Source of the DNA: Entomortierella parvispora
Lineage: Eukaryota; Mortierellomycota; Mortierellomycetes; Mortierellales; Mortierellaceae
Direction of reading: 5' to 3'
Length of the DNA: 27,222 nucleotides
NCBI GenBank assembly: GCA_963573315.1
Contig: CAUYJH010000023.1
Span: forward strand, 1-27,222
Each line of letters begins with the position of its first letter. The first letter of the stretch is position 1. The position numbers were made by a program, and so were the translations under genes. A model generated the notes under the pieces. It saw only the letters and a program-made list of their open reading frames with translations, searched no databases and was not told where the DNA came from. Shown here in pieces: positions 1-9,624 of the stretch.

Positions 1-2995
1 TGCCCATATTCTACTGATCCTGGATGCCGCCAGCAAGCTCCGGACGGCGGACGATATTGACGCTACTGTGTCGGCCGAGATCCCTGACCAAAACCGGCAT
101 CCGTTGGCATACGTAACTGTAACGACGTCGATGGTACATGGTCCCTGTGGTGAACGCAACCCAAATTCCCCATGCATGGCCACCAACGAGATCAACGGAC
201 GGAAGCACTGCACCAAGCACTATCCTAACCAGCTGAAGGATCACACATCCATCAATGGCAAAGGGTATCCCGAGTATCGAAGGAGGGATCTGCGTGAACG
301 AAGATTCGCCTTTGGCAGACGCGGTTATTTAGTAGACAATACCTGGATCGTCCCTCACAACATCTGGCTGGCTACAAAGTACAATGCCCACATCAACGTC
401 GAAGTCTGTTCGTCTGTCGCCGCCGTCAAGTATCTGTTCAAGTACGTTTACAAGGGTCACGACAAGACCAAGATGGCCGTACACCCCGCCGTGGCCCGTC
501 ATTGACCAGCGAGAGCCGCCGATGCCGTCAATGAGCCGGATGACTATCGGGACTCGAGATATGTTTCCGCTTGCGAGGCCCTTTGGAGGCTCTTTAGGTT
601 CAAGCTGCATTCACGCTCTCCCTCCGTCCTTAGTCTGCAGGTTCATTTGGAGGACGAGCAAATTATCACCTACAATGATGAGCAGGACCTTCAGCAAGTC
701 GTGGATGTCGCCAAGGACAGCTCCCTGATGGGATGGTTCAAGTTGAACGAAAGGGTGCCTGAGGCTCGACAGTATACCTATCTCGAGACTCCGCAGCGTT
801 ATGTATGGAGGCGTAACACTTGGTCCCCGAGGGTTCGAAACCGAAAGGTCATTACCCGCATGTTTTTTGTACATCCAAAAGACCGTGAACGCTTTTGCCT
901 TCGGCTCATTCTCTTGAACGCTAAAGGCGCGACCAGCTTTCAAGACCTAAGGACCACCACCCCTGACGCTGAGGATCCCACCAGGCAGGTTGTCCACGAA
1001 ACCTTCAGACTGGCTGCCTTGGCCCTCGGTCTATTGGAGAATGACAACGAATGGTCCGAGCTCCTTCGAGAAGCTGCCAATGATCGAATGCCTGGCGAGA
1101 TGCGGCGTCTCTTTGCCTGGGTCCTGACTCAGTGCCACCCATCCGACCCTTTGATGTTGTGGCAAGAGTTTGCAGATGACTTTGCCTTGGATTATCTTCG
1201 GGCCATCGACCACCGTCGCCAACTTGAACAAGACGAACAGGATCCTTACGCCGCCATCCAACCCATCCCGCTGGACCAAGATCAACTGGATGCCCGGGCG
1301 ATACAGGATAAGAGGGATTCCAGGAATGCTGCTCTTGCCGACTTGAACAGAGTCTTGATAGAGATGGAAAAGCCACTCGGCCTCGGCATTTACCCAGAGT
1401 TGCGCGCTCAGTTCACTGGAGACGACCTCGAGCAGATCTTTGACCTCCCTGAGCCAGAGGCTCCGCACCAGCCACCTGCACAAGAGCCGCTCCCTCCTCT
1501 CAATCAAGGACAACAACAAGCCTTTGACAGAATCCTCCAGGCCGTCGACCGCCAAGACGTCAATGGAAATCTCTTTTTCATCGACGGCCCAGGCGGAACC
1601 GGGAAATCCTATCTCTACAATCGTCTCAGTGCCCATTTCCTCAACCAGCGTCAAGACGTCATCCCCGTTGCCTCTGCCGGTATCGCCGCCTTGGTCTTGA
1701 ATCGAGGCCGCACTGCTCACTCCACCTTCAACATCCCAATGGAAATTCATGACACAAGCTCCTGTCACATCCCTTATGAATGTGAGCTGGCCGCGAGGAT
1801 ACGCAACGCTACCCTCATCATCTGGGATGAGGCTCCAATGTTGCACAAACATGTTTTCGAGGCCGTCAACAGGTCTCTAAAAGATGCCTCAAAGGTCAAC
1901 TCGCCATTCGGAGGCAAGGTCGTCGTCTTTGGAGGAGACTTTCGTCAAGTCACCCCCATCATCCAACGTGGAACCCAAGCCCAGATCGAAAATAGCAGTC
2001 TTCGCTTTGCTTCCTTTTGGCCTCAAGTCCAGGTTTTAAAACTCACCGAGAACATGCGAGCCGGACAAGATCCTAACAATGCCGAATTCTGCCAGTATCT
2101 CCTCCGCGTCGGAGAAGGTCGAGAGCACTGCATCTTGAATGATGATACTACCCGCAGTACAATCCGGATCCCTGATCAGTTCATCTTTCGTCCAGTCGGC
2201 CCCGACGATCCGGACATGCCTCACCGCCCAGAAATGCAGTTCATCCGGACCATCTACCCAGGAATCTCTGATCGCCTTCCAAATCTTGCAAATCTTGCCA
2301 GTCCCCAAGCTCAAGAAGCCTTGGAGTTCTTGGCCAAGCGTGCTTTACTAACACCCCTCAATTCCAACGTCGATCTTCTCAACTCTCTCGCAACAGAAAT
2401 GACTCCTGGAGTTGCTTCCGAATACAATGCAAGAGATTGTATCGCCGACGAAGAGTCGCCTGATGCTGGACAGTACACCCCGGAATTTCTCAACACCATG
2501 AACCCTTCTGGATTACCTCCTTTCAAGTTGGAACTCAAGGTGGGTCAACCCATCATCCTTCTTCGAAATATTAACCCTGCCAAAGGTTTGTGCAATGGAA
2601 CCCGTCTTATTGTTCGACGTCTGGGACAAAGATTCATTGGTGCAGTCGTCGTCCACGGTGTGAACAAGGGACACTATGTATGTATCCCACGTGTCCCCCT
2701 CACCAGTTCCGAAAACGACAAATCCTTCCCAATTGTCTTTCGCAGGACCCAGTTCCCTATCAAACCTGCTTTTGCCATGACCATCAACAAGGCTCAGGGC
2801 CAGACCCTTGAACGTGTTGGACTGTACCTTCCTCAGCCCGTTTTTGGTCATGGCCAGCTCTATGTCGCTCTCTCCCGCTTTACCTCACCTCTCAACATCC
2901 AAGCCCTTATCAAAGGTGGTTCTGTTGAAGGACACGAGGGCACATATACCCACAACATAGTGTACAAAATATTAATACCCGCTGAACCCCAATAA
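1..2995 (+). pseudogene. Helitron H1 Rep-helicase, 5'-truncated by window, one in-frame TGA
   Basis: The frame starting at base 2 encodes the C-terminal part of a Helitron RepHel protein, the enzyme that nicks and unwinds the element during rolling-circle transposition. The window opens just inside the HUH motif, so the N-terminus lies outside. The Rep tyrosine motif KYLFKYVYKGHD is present. The frame then meets a TGA at 503-505 and continues in the same phase, without a shift, to a TAA at 2993-2995. The helicase part keeps Walker A (GPGGTGKS), Walker B (IIWDEAPM), the GGDFRQVTP motif and the C-terminal INKAQGQT and YVALSR motifs. It aligns throughout with H2 downstream, where Arg occupies the stop position, so a CGA to TGA change is likely. 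The stop separates Rep from helicase. I call it a pseudogene, although readthrough or a sequencing error cannot be excluded. Confidence 0.85.
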
Positions 2996-3096
2996 AGCTT
3001 TTCTGCGTGAGGGCGCCAGCCCGAGCGCCAAGTGCCCCCAATCCTGACAACCGCTCTCTGCGTTTGGGCCCCAGCCCAAACTCGGAGAGCAAAGTC

Positions 3097-3124
3097 TTTT
3101 TTTTTTTTTTTTTTTTTTTTTTTT
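3097..3124. repeat. T28 homopolymer
   Basis: A run of 28 T lies between hairpin units 2 and 3 in the H1 tail. On the minus strand it is A28, which could be a retroposed tail, but no matching body or target-site duplication is evident. Length may be unreliable in the assembly. Confidence 0.9.
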
Positions 3125-3236
3125 CAAATCTCTGCGTGAGGGCGTCAGCCCGAACTACGGATCTCAACCCGTGAACGGAGGACTTGAATCTGATAAAAGC
3201 TCTCTGGGTGAGGGCGCCAGCCCGAACTCAGAGAGT

Positions 3237-3302
3237 GTTTTTTTTAAAACAAAAAAAACCTGGAATAAAACACTCGGGGCATCGCCCCCGAGATTCTACT
3301 AG
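3237..3302 (+). other. Helitron H1 3' terminal structure
   Basis: First comes an A/T inverted repeat (G plus T8 at 3237-3245, A8 plus C at 3251-3259). A GC-rich hairpin follows (CTCGGGG at 3273-3279, CCCCGAG at 3286-3292), then six bases and CTAG at 3299-3302, with T next. A hairpin a short distance before CTRR is the diagnostic Helitron 3' end. The H2 terminus has the same order of parts. Confidence 0.75.
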
Positions 3303-3440
3303 TCAAAAAAGAATTAAAAGCGAAGCACTTTTCGTATATCACGTGAGGTCGGAGACCGAACAAAAGATTTCGAAGAAATCACGTGAGGGCGGAGCCCGAG
3401 CTTATGGAGCGCGGTAGCGCGACCTTTGTCGCGAGAGCAA

Positions 3441-3476
3441 GGAGAAAAAGTTGGAGAAAAAGTTGGAGAAAAAGTT
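3441..3476. repeat. 12-bp tandem repeat, three copies
   Basis: Three exact head-to-tail copies of GGAGAAAAAGTT lie directly after the hairpin array and upstream of the H2 gene. They are purine-rich on the plus strand. No function is evident. Confidence 0.95.
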
Positions 3477-3700
3477 GAGCTAACCAAGCCACATCTTTTC
3501 ATCAAATGTTGTAGCCGCGACGCGACTTACTGTACATTGACATTGTTGACATTTGACATTAATCTGTTGACATCTTCTCCCATGACCTGATATGACCTGA
3601 TATACGTCACCGAAGAGCCAAAGATGCCGGGCCCCAGGGTACCGGCTCAGCCAAATAGCGCGTAACGCGACCAGATTCCACAACAACTGATGCATCTTTC
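3477..3700 (+). promoter_or_regulatory. Upstream region of the H2 gene with repeated TTGACAT motifs
   Basis: This 224-bp stretch precedes the proposed H2 start. It holds four TTGACAT motifs (3537-3543, 3546-3552, 3553-3559, 3567-3573) and a tandem ATGACCTGAT (3582-3591, 3592-3601). Iterated short motifs next to an HUH Rep gene could be Rep- or transcription-factor-binding iterons. That is inference from position only. No clear TATA box is seen. Confidence 0.35.
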
Positions 3701-6700
3701 ATGCCAAGGTACACACCTAATGCATTATGAAACTTCCATTGTCAACAATCTAACAAACCTGTTCCTGATGCAACACTCATCATGACCTTATAGGAACAAT
3801 AACAACAACACTCCTGTCTGTGCTGATTGCCTACAAGAGGGTCATAAGCGCTCTACGAACAGGCTCTGTTTGCTGAATCGCCGGAGGTAAGTAAAGAACT
3901 GGATCGCTTCCTCTCTACACAATCACATACTAATACTAATACAACTGCTTCAGACTTGATACATTGCCTAACAATCACGAGCGAGACGTGTATAGAGCCC
4001 AGGTCCGCCAACATTCTTTGCTAAACCTCTACCCAGTCAGAGGAGAACAAGAACATCAGCGGCCAATTCGCGCACTCCCTCCAGTGATTGACCTTCCACC
4101 GCCTCCACCACCTCCTCCTCATGTACCACTTGCTCGGCGGCCATTCACGCAAGACTTGGTCAAGGGCTTGGACATTGTTGAAGGGCGGCACAAAATCAAC
4201 CGGATGATTGCCTGTCCTTACTGTAAAGCACGCGTCTGGACTCAGGAACGAACAGGCGACAGCAAAAGACGGCCTTTATTCTCCATATGCTGTATGAAGG
4301 GACGCGTGTCCATACCAGAGATTGCTCATGAACCAAGGTTGCTGGAGTTTATCGGTGAGCAGTCTCGCATGGGAGATGCTTTCCGGAAATGCATTCGCAA
4401 ATACAATGCCGCGTTGTCCTTTACGTCCATGGGGGTCAAGGTTGACGAACGTTTGGCAGATGGTCGAGAAGGAGTGTACACTTTCAGAATTCAAGGCGCT
4501 GTTGTGCATGAGTTGGGTGCATTGAGAGCACGGGAGGGACAGCCACCAAAGTTTGCTCAGATTTATTTCCATGATCCAGAGGAGCAGATTGTCCATCGTC
4601 GTGGAGTCTTTCCTGATCTGGATGAAGGTCGGCTAAGAGCCATGCAGGCCATTCTGGAGGAGACGAATCAGCTCTGTCGTGAATACAAGACTATCCGGGA
4701 ACGCGAAGCTGAGCAAAGAGGACAAGTACAGGAGCTTCGGATTGTGCTGAAGGCGGCAAGGGAACCCAACAATGGACGCAGACAGCGACAGTATGATCTC
4801 CCATCAGCTAATGAGGTCGCCGTACTGTTGCCTGGAGATGAGACTGACATTGCGCCAAGGGATATTATCATTCAAGGTCGAGATGGAAGACTGATCAATG
4901 TCTTTGAAACTCATCCCAAGTGCGACTCGATGCAATATTCGCTTCTGATGCCGCGAGGTGAAGATGGCTGGACATTCAATGCACATCGGCTGATCAAGCC
5001 TGAAGATGTTCCACCTGCGTATCCAGATCAAGAAGAGGGGGAGGACGAAGAGGACGAGGAGGACGAGGAGGATAATGACAATAATGACGACGAAAACGTG
5101 TGCGGTCCCGAGGAGGAGCCTGCTGGCAGCCAAGCACCTGTACCCGCTGCAGAACCCGCTGCAGACCAAGATGACGATGAACTTGACGAAGCTCTTCTGG
5201 AGTGGCTCTTGGAGGATGAAGAGGATCAAGAAGAGGATCATGAAGTCCAGGCTGGACTGGACTTTGATGGAGTTGATGCTGAACGTCCCGCCCATCGACA
5301 GATCCCAGACAAGTATGTTACTGCCCGCGCCTATTACGCATACCGCCTACAGGTGCGCCCAATCAGCGACGATGATTCGCGATGCTTCTTCTGGCTCCAC
5401 GGTCGCCTCTGTCAGCAGTATGTGGTGGATCAATATGCAAAGATCGAGGCCTCAAGATTGCGATTTGTACTGGCAAACCAGAAAAAACTCCGTGTCGATG
5501 TGTACCGAGGCATCATGGACGCCCTTGCCCTTTATCGCGCTGCAGGAGAGACTGGCACGTTCACTGTCCTACCCTCATCCTTCACTGGCGGTCCACGTTT
5601 CATGAATGGACTCTATCAGGATGCCATGACAATTGTCCGCCACTTTGGAAAGCCAGACCTTTTCGTCACCTTCACTTGCAATCCACAATGGCCAGAGATT
5701 CGAGCAGAGCTTATGCCGGGCCAAGTCCCATCCGACAGGAATGACTTGATTGTTCGTGTGTTCAACATCAAACTCCAGGCGCTTCTGAGGGATCTCATCA
5801 AGAAGGGGTCTAAAGGTGTTTTGGGAAAGGTACAACACTTTGAAAAGAGAGATTTTCAACCCCAGAATATGAGCACAAACAGCTAACCCTTCCTTTTTCT
5901 TTTCTGGCAATAGGTCATTGCTTACTCCTATGTGATTGAATTCCAAAAGAGAGGTCTGCCTCATGCACATATCCTCCTCATCTTGGATGAAGCGAGCAAG
6001 ATTAGGACTGTCAATGATATTGACTTGGTCGTATTTGCAGAGATCCCCGACCGGGAAACTTGCCCTCTGTCATATGAGACAGTCTCCAAGTCGATGGTCC
6101 ATGGCCCCTGTGGGGTGCATAATCCCAATGCGCCCTGCATGGCCACTCGAGATGTAACCGGAGAAAAGTATTGCACAAAGAACTTTCCCCGAGAGTTGGT
6201 TGCCGAGACCCAACTGAACGAACAGGGATATCCAAAGTCTCGCAGGAGAGCTGGCACCACCATCGCCTTAAGAAATGGAACTCTCATCGACAGCAGGTGG
6301 ATCGTTCCTCACAACCTCTGGCTCAGTACCAAGTACAATGCACACATCAACGTCGAGGTTTGTGCCTCCGTGGCTGCTGTCAAGTATTTATTCAAGTACA
6401 TCTACAAAGGCCACGACAGAACCAAGATGGCCGTCCATCCTTCTGTGGCCCGTCATCGTCCCGAACCAAATCCTAATGACATCAATGAGGTCCACAACTA
6501 TCAAGACTCGAGGTATGTCTCCTCCTGCGAGGCTCTTTGGAGGATTTTCAAGTTCCCGTTACATGGACGATCGCCTGCAATCATCCGCCTTCCTGTTCAT
6601 TTGGAGGACCATCAAGAGATCAGATTCAATGAAAACGAACCTCTGGAGCTGGCAGTGGAGCAAGCAAAGGATACTCAACTCATGGCATGGTTCAAATTGA

Positions 6701-8817
6701 ATGCCAGCGACGAAGCTGCTCGGGAATACATCTACCCTGACATCCCACATCACTATACATGGAGAGGTCACAGGTGGAACCCAAGGAAAAGAGCATCCAA
6801 TGTCGTCACCCGCATGTATTTTGTACATCCCAAGGACCGAGAACGCTTTTGTCTCCGCCTGTTGCTGAGAGTAATCAAGGGCGCCACAAGCTTTGCCGAT
6901 ATCAGGACCGTTCCCTTCCCTACGCAGGATGGTGATATGCCAGTTGTGTTTGACACTTTTCGTGACGCTGCCCTGGCCCGCGGCCTCCTTGAAGACGACA
7001 AGGAATGGACCCAGCTTTTACAAGAAGCAATCCTCGACCAGATGCCAAACCGACTCCGTCACCTCTTTGCTTGGATTGTCTGCTTCTGCAATCCATCCAA
7101 TCCTTTGCTGCTCTGGACACAGTTTGCTCCCCATCTCTATGATGATTTCCTGCACCGTCTTCGCGGCGATGCTCAACAGCTGGAACCTCCGAATCAAGAA
7201 ATGGTAGAGCAAGCCAAGAATTCTGCGCTCTCCGACATCAATCTCATTTTGAAGGAGATGGGCTCTAGCCTGGCTGAGATCGACAACCTTCTAGATCAGT
7301 ACACAGGAGAGGATATCAACCATCACGTGGACCGGGCTGAGCGCCAGGAACCTGCCCCCGTCAACAACTCTGCTCTCTTCAATCCAGGACAACGTGCTGC
7401 CTTTAACAGGATAGTTGAAACCCTCTCAGAAGGTGAGGCTGCTCAGAGAAAGCTGTTCTTCATTGATGGGCCTGGAGGCACCGGAAAGTCTTTTCTGTAC
7501 AATACTTTGATCGCGTACGTCCTGGAACAACACAAAGAGGTCATCGCTGTCGCCTCTTCTGGAATCGCTTCCTTGATTTTACATTCAGGCCGCACAGCTC
7601 ACTCAACCTTCAAGATCCCTCTCAAAGTCGATGGAAACTCGACTTGCTATATTCCTGCAGGCTCTCCGATTGCAATCAGAGTCAAAAACGCCGCCGTCAT
7701 CATTTGGGACGAGGCGCCAATGTCAAGTCGACTTATCTTCGAGGCCGTCGACAGAACATTTCAGAACATCATGCGCAATGACTCGCCCTTTGGAGGGAAG
7801 GTTGTAGTCTTCGGAGGTGACTTTCGTCAAGTCACTCCAGTTGTCCCCCGCGGATCCCAGACTCAGATCGAAAACTCTTCTCTAAAGTTTTCTCAGTTCT
7901 GGCACCAAGTGGAGACCCTCAAGCTCTCGCGCAACATGAGAGTCGTCGATGACCCCGAGAACCAAGAGTTCATTCGCTTTCTCCTAAGAGTCGGAGAGGG
8001 GACAGAGCCAACGATCTCTTCTAATGGCCAAGAGAACCTTATCAACGTACCGAACCAACACGTCTTCCATCCAATTCCTGCCAATCTCCCCGACGACGAG
8101 AAGCAGTTCATCAGGACTATCTACCCCGGCATTGAGGATGGGCCATTACTCCCTGAAGTCATGGCCGAGCGCGCCTTGCTCACCTGTCTCAATGTAAAGG
8201 TTGATGAACTGAACGCCACAGCTCTCAGCATGATGCCCGGCGACTCTCAGATCTATCCCTCAGTGGACTGCATCCCCAATGAAGAATCTGTTGATGCAGG
8301 TCAGTACTCCACAGAGTTTCTCAACACTCTCTCCCCAACCGGATTGCCGCCTCATAATTTGGAGCTCAAAGTTGGCCAACCAATTATCCTTATCAGAAAT
8401 ATGAATCCCTCCCGTGGCCTGTGCAATGGAACTCGCCTTATTATCCGACAGCTTGGACGGAGATTCATTGAAGCTGAAATCATGGTTGGGGTGAACACTG
8501 GCTACAAAGTCATCATCCCGCGAGTTCCCTTGACAAACTCTGATGACAACCTTGCCTTTCCAATCAAGTTCCGCAGGACACAGTTTCCAATCAAGCCTGC
8601 CTTTGCGATGACTATCAATAAGGCTCAAGGACAAACCCTTCAGCGAGTGGGACTTTACCTTCCTCAATCTGTCTTTGGGCATGGTCAGCTTTATGTCGCC
8701 CTTTCCCGTTGTGCTCGCCCTGAAAACTTGAACGTTCTAATTGACAATGGTACTATAGAAGGCCGCCAAGGAGTATATACCCGTAACGTAGTGTTCAAAA
8801 GACTATTGGAGGAATGA
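3701..8817 (+). CDS. Helitron RepHel (Rep endonuclease plus PIF1-type helicase), 4 exons
   Basis: Proposed exons 3701-3708, 3794-3886, 3954-5829 and 5914-8817 join in frame to 1626 aa, a usual length for fungal Helitron proteins. The first exon (ATG CCA AG) is only 8 nt and the least certain. The N-terminus has a small Cys/His cluster (CADCLQEGHKRSTNRLC), then an acidic stretch near residues 390-420 and a Helitron_like_N region (CQQYVVDQYAKIEASRL). The HUH motif PHAHIL has His at about 676 and 678, and the paired Rep tyrosines in KYLFKYIYKG are about 817 and 821. The helicase follows: Walker A GPGGTGKS at about 1178-1185, Walker B IIWDEAP near 1258, then GGDFRQVTP, INKAQGQT and GQLYVALSR. The third intron (5830-5913) falls just before VIAYSYVIEFQKRGLPH, the expected continuous Helitron sequence, which supports the splice. 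No defect is seen, so H2 may be autonomous. It acts in the nucleus on its own termini. Confidence 0.85.
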
Positions 8818-8879
8818 AAGAAAATAAAGAGAAGAATAAAGAGAAGAAAAAAAACTGGCAAAGGTCTGCCACCCCGCCC

Positions 8880-8932
8880 TTTTTTTTTGCAAAAAAAAAG
8901 CCCGGGGCATCTGCCACGGGCAGACTCACTAG
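8880..8932 (+). other. Helitron H2 3' terminal structure
   Basis: A perfect palindrome, T9-GC-A9 (8880-8899), abuts a GC hairpin: GCCCGGGGC (8900-8908), loop ATCT, GCCACGGGC (8913-8921), one mismatch. Seven bases later is CTAG (8929-8932), followed by T. This is the same A/T hairpin, GC hairpin, CTAG order as at H1, and CGGGGCATC is shared within the hairpins. Confidence 0.8.
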
Positions 8933-8984
8933 TCAAAGAAAAAAAAGCATCATGGAGCCTTGGGGCGAGTGGAAGAAAAATATA

Positions 8985-9067
8985 TCCGAAAACCCGGATT
9001 TGAACCAGGGACCTAGAGATGACAGACAAACTACAGTCTCCCGCTCTACCAACTGAGCTATTTTCGG
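8985..9067 (-). tRNA. tRNA-Tyr (GUA anticodon) with ~10-nt intron
   Basis: The minus strand folds as a cloverleaf. The acceptor stem is CCGAAAA (9061-9067) with TTTTCGG (8986-8992), plus discriminator A at 8985. The D arm is GCTC...GAGC and contains the A box TAGCTCAGTTGG. The anticodon stem is GGAGA/TCTCT with loop CTGTAG-A, giving anticodon GUA. The T arm is CCTGG-TTCAAAT-CCGGG with the B box. The anticodon loop is interrupted after position 37 by about 10 nt (TTTGTCTGTC), the standard place and the known habit of eukaryotic tRNA-Tyr genes. A T5 run follows shortly downstream as an RNA polymerase III terminator. H2 ends 52 bp from its 3' end and the Crypton pair begins 88 bp from its 5' end. 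Confidence 0.95.
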
Positions 9068-9155
9068 ATGTTGCTGATGACGGGTGGGAACCCGGAACTT
9101 TCAGAAACCCGCTTAATCACGTGACTCAGCTAAGTCACATGACTTAACGTTACTT

Positions 9156-9164
9156 ACTGTATCC
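9156..9164. repeat. Crypton core direct repeat, left
   Basis: ACTGTATCC is the first of three copies spaced exactly 4987 bp apart (9156, 14143, 19130). The bases to its left (acttt-like host sequence) differ from those left of the other two copies. The bases to its right match those right of the middle copy. Confidence 0.9.
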
Positions 9165-9176
9165 GGCTCCACGAAT

Positions 9177-9200
9177 TTGAGATTGAGACTCAAATCTCAA
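9177..9200. repeat. Left subterminal inverted repeat of Crypton copy A
   Basis: TTGAGATT (9177-9184) and AATCTCAA (9193-9200) are perfect 8-bp arms around GAGACTCA, 12 bp inside the core. A further AAATCTCAAATT lies at 9256-9267. Position next to the crossover core suggests a recombinase-binding site (inference). The same structure is at 14164-14187 in copy B. Confidence 0.7.
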
Positions 9201-9624
9201 TTCTAAGCCACCACTTCACGTGACTTCAAGCATGCTACTTTCCTATTCATGTGATAAATCTCAAATTGGTGCATGCTACTTTTTCAGCTACATGACCCAC
9301 TCAGCTACAAATACCGTCTGTCTGCACGTGGCGCCGCGTCCTTTGGATCTTTTGCCCCTCCTGACAGAAAAAAAAAAAAAAAAAAAAAACGCGAAGGTCA
9401 ACCTTGGCCATTGCATTGCAGCCCTCCTCCCGTATTAATTTTACTCACTCATCCATCCACTCGCCGACCCACGTACTCTCAAGCCTACTCATTCATTCAC
9501 TCATCCATTCATTCCCCCCACCCTTGCCACACCTCATTGCTCCACTTTCGTCCACTCACCTTTTTCTCGACAACAGATCTATTGACTGACCCAACAAACA
9601 CACAAGGCGACCTGGAAAAGACAG

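Larger units (their letters stand above)
1..3302 (+). mobile_element. Helitron H1, 3' part, ending at CTAG
   Basis: This is the right-hand portion of a Helitron: RepHel coding sequence, a 307-bp 3' non-coding tail containing four structured hairpins, then a terminal hairpin and CTAG. Helitrons end in CTRR about 10 nt after a hairpin and insert between A and T; here the base after CTAG is T. The 5' end is outside the window. H2 lies directly downstream in the same orientation, so the two form a tandem pair of related but clearly diverged elements. Confidence 0.8.
3005..3433. repeat. Array of short hairpins with GA/GA internal mismatches
   Basis: At least seven hairpins share one plan: outer pair(s), GA, 4-bp inner stem, GNA or four-base loop, complementary 4-bp stem, GA, closing pair(s). 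Units lie at 3005-3028 (GGGC-GCCA-GCCC), 3053-3090, 3136-3155 (GGGC-GTCA-GCCC), 3200-3235 (outer arms CTCTCTG/CAGAGAG), 3343-3361 (GGTC-GGA-GACC), 3383-3401 (GGGC-GGA-GCCC) and 3406-3423 (GCGC-GGTA-GCGC). The 3053 unit replaces GA/GA with TT/AA, giving a continuous GTTTGGGC/GCCCAAAC stem. Two further hairpins without the GA pairs lie at 3066+300, i.e. 3366-3380 (GATTTC-GAA-GAAATC), and at 3418-3433 (CGCGAC-CTTT-GTCGCG). Units fall on both sides of the H1 3' end. Function is unknown. Confidence 0.8.
3303..8932 (+). mobile_element. Helitron H2, probably complete
   Basis: The element carries one RepHel gene and a Helitron-type 3' end (hairpin then CTAG at 8929-8932). The left end is not proven. 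Helitrons start with TC, and the bases directly after the H1 CTAG are TCAAA, so H2 may begin at 3303 with no gap. Other TC positions up to about 3600 are possible. It is same-orientation and head-to-tail with H1. Its downstream flank also begins TCAAA, so part of the apparent match could be target preference. Confidence 0.65.

Noticed and set aside
491-520. An intron that would remove the TGA in H1
   Set aside because: The only GT-AG pairs around the stop give introns far too short, and the protein aligns to H2 on both sides without a gap.
3005-3433. CRISPR-like array
   Set aside because: Units are not identical, spacing is irregular and the context is eukaryotic transposons.
9156-9164. Crypton core derived from the tRNA-Tyr anticodon region (shared ACTGTA)
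   Set aside because: Only six bases match, the flanks differ, and the core lies outside the tRNA.
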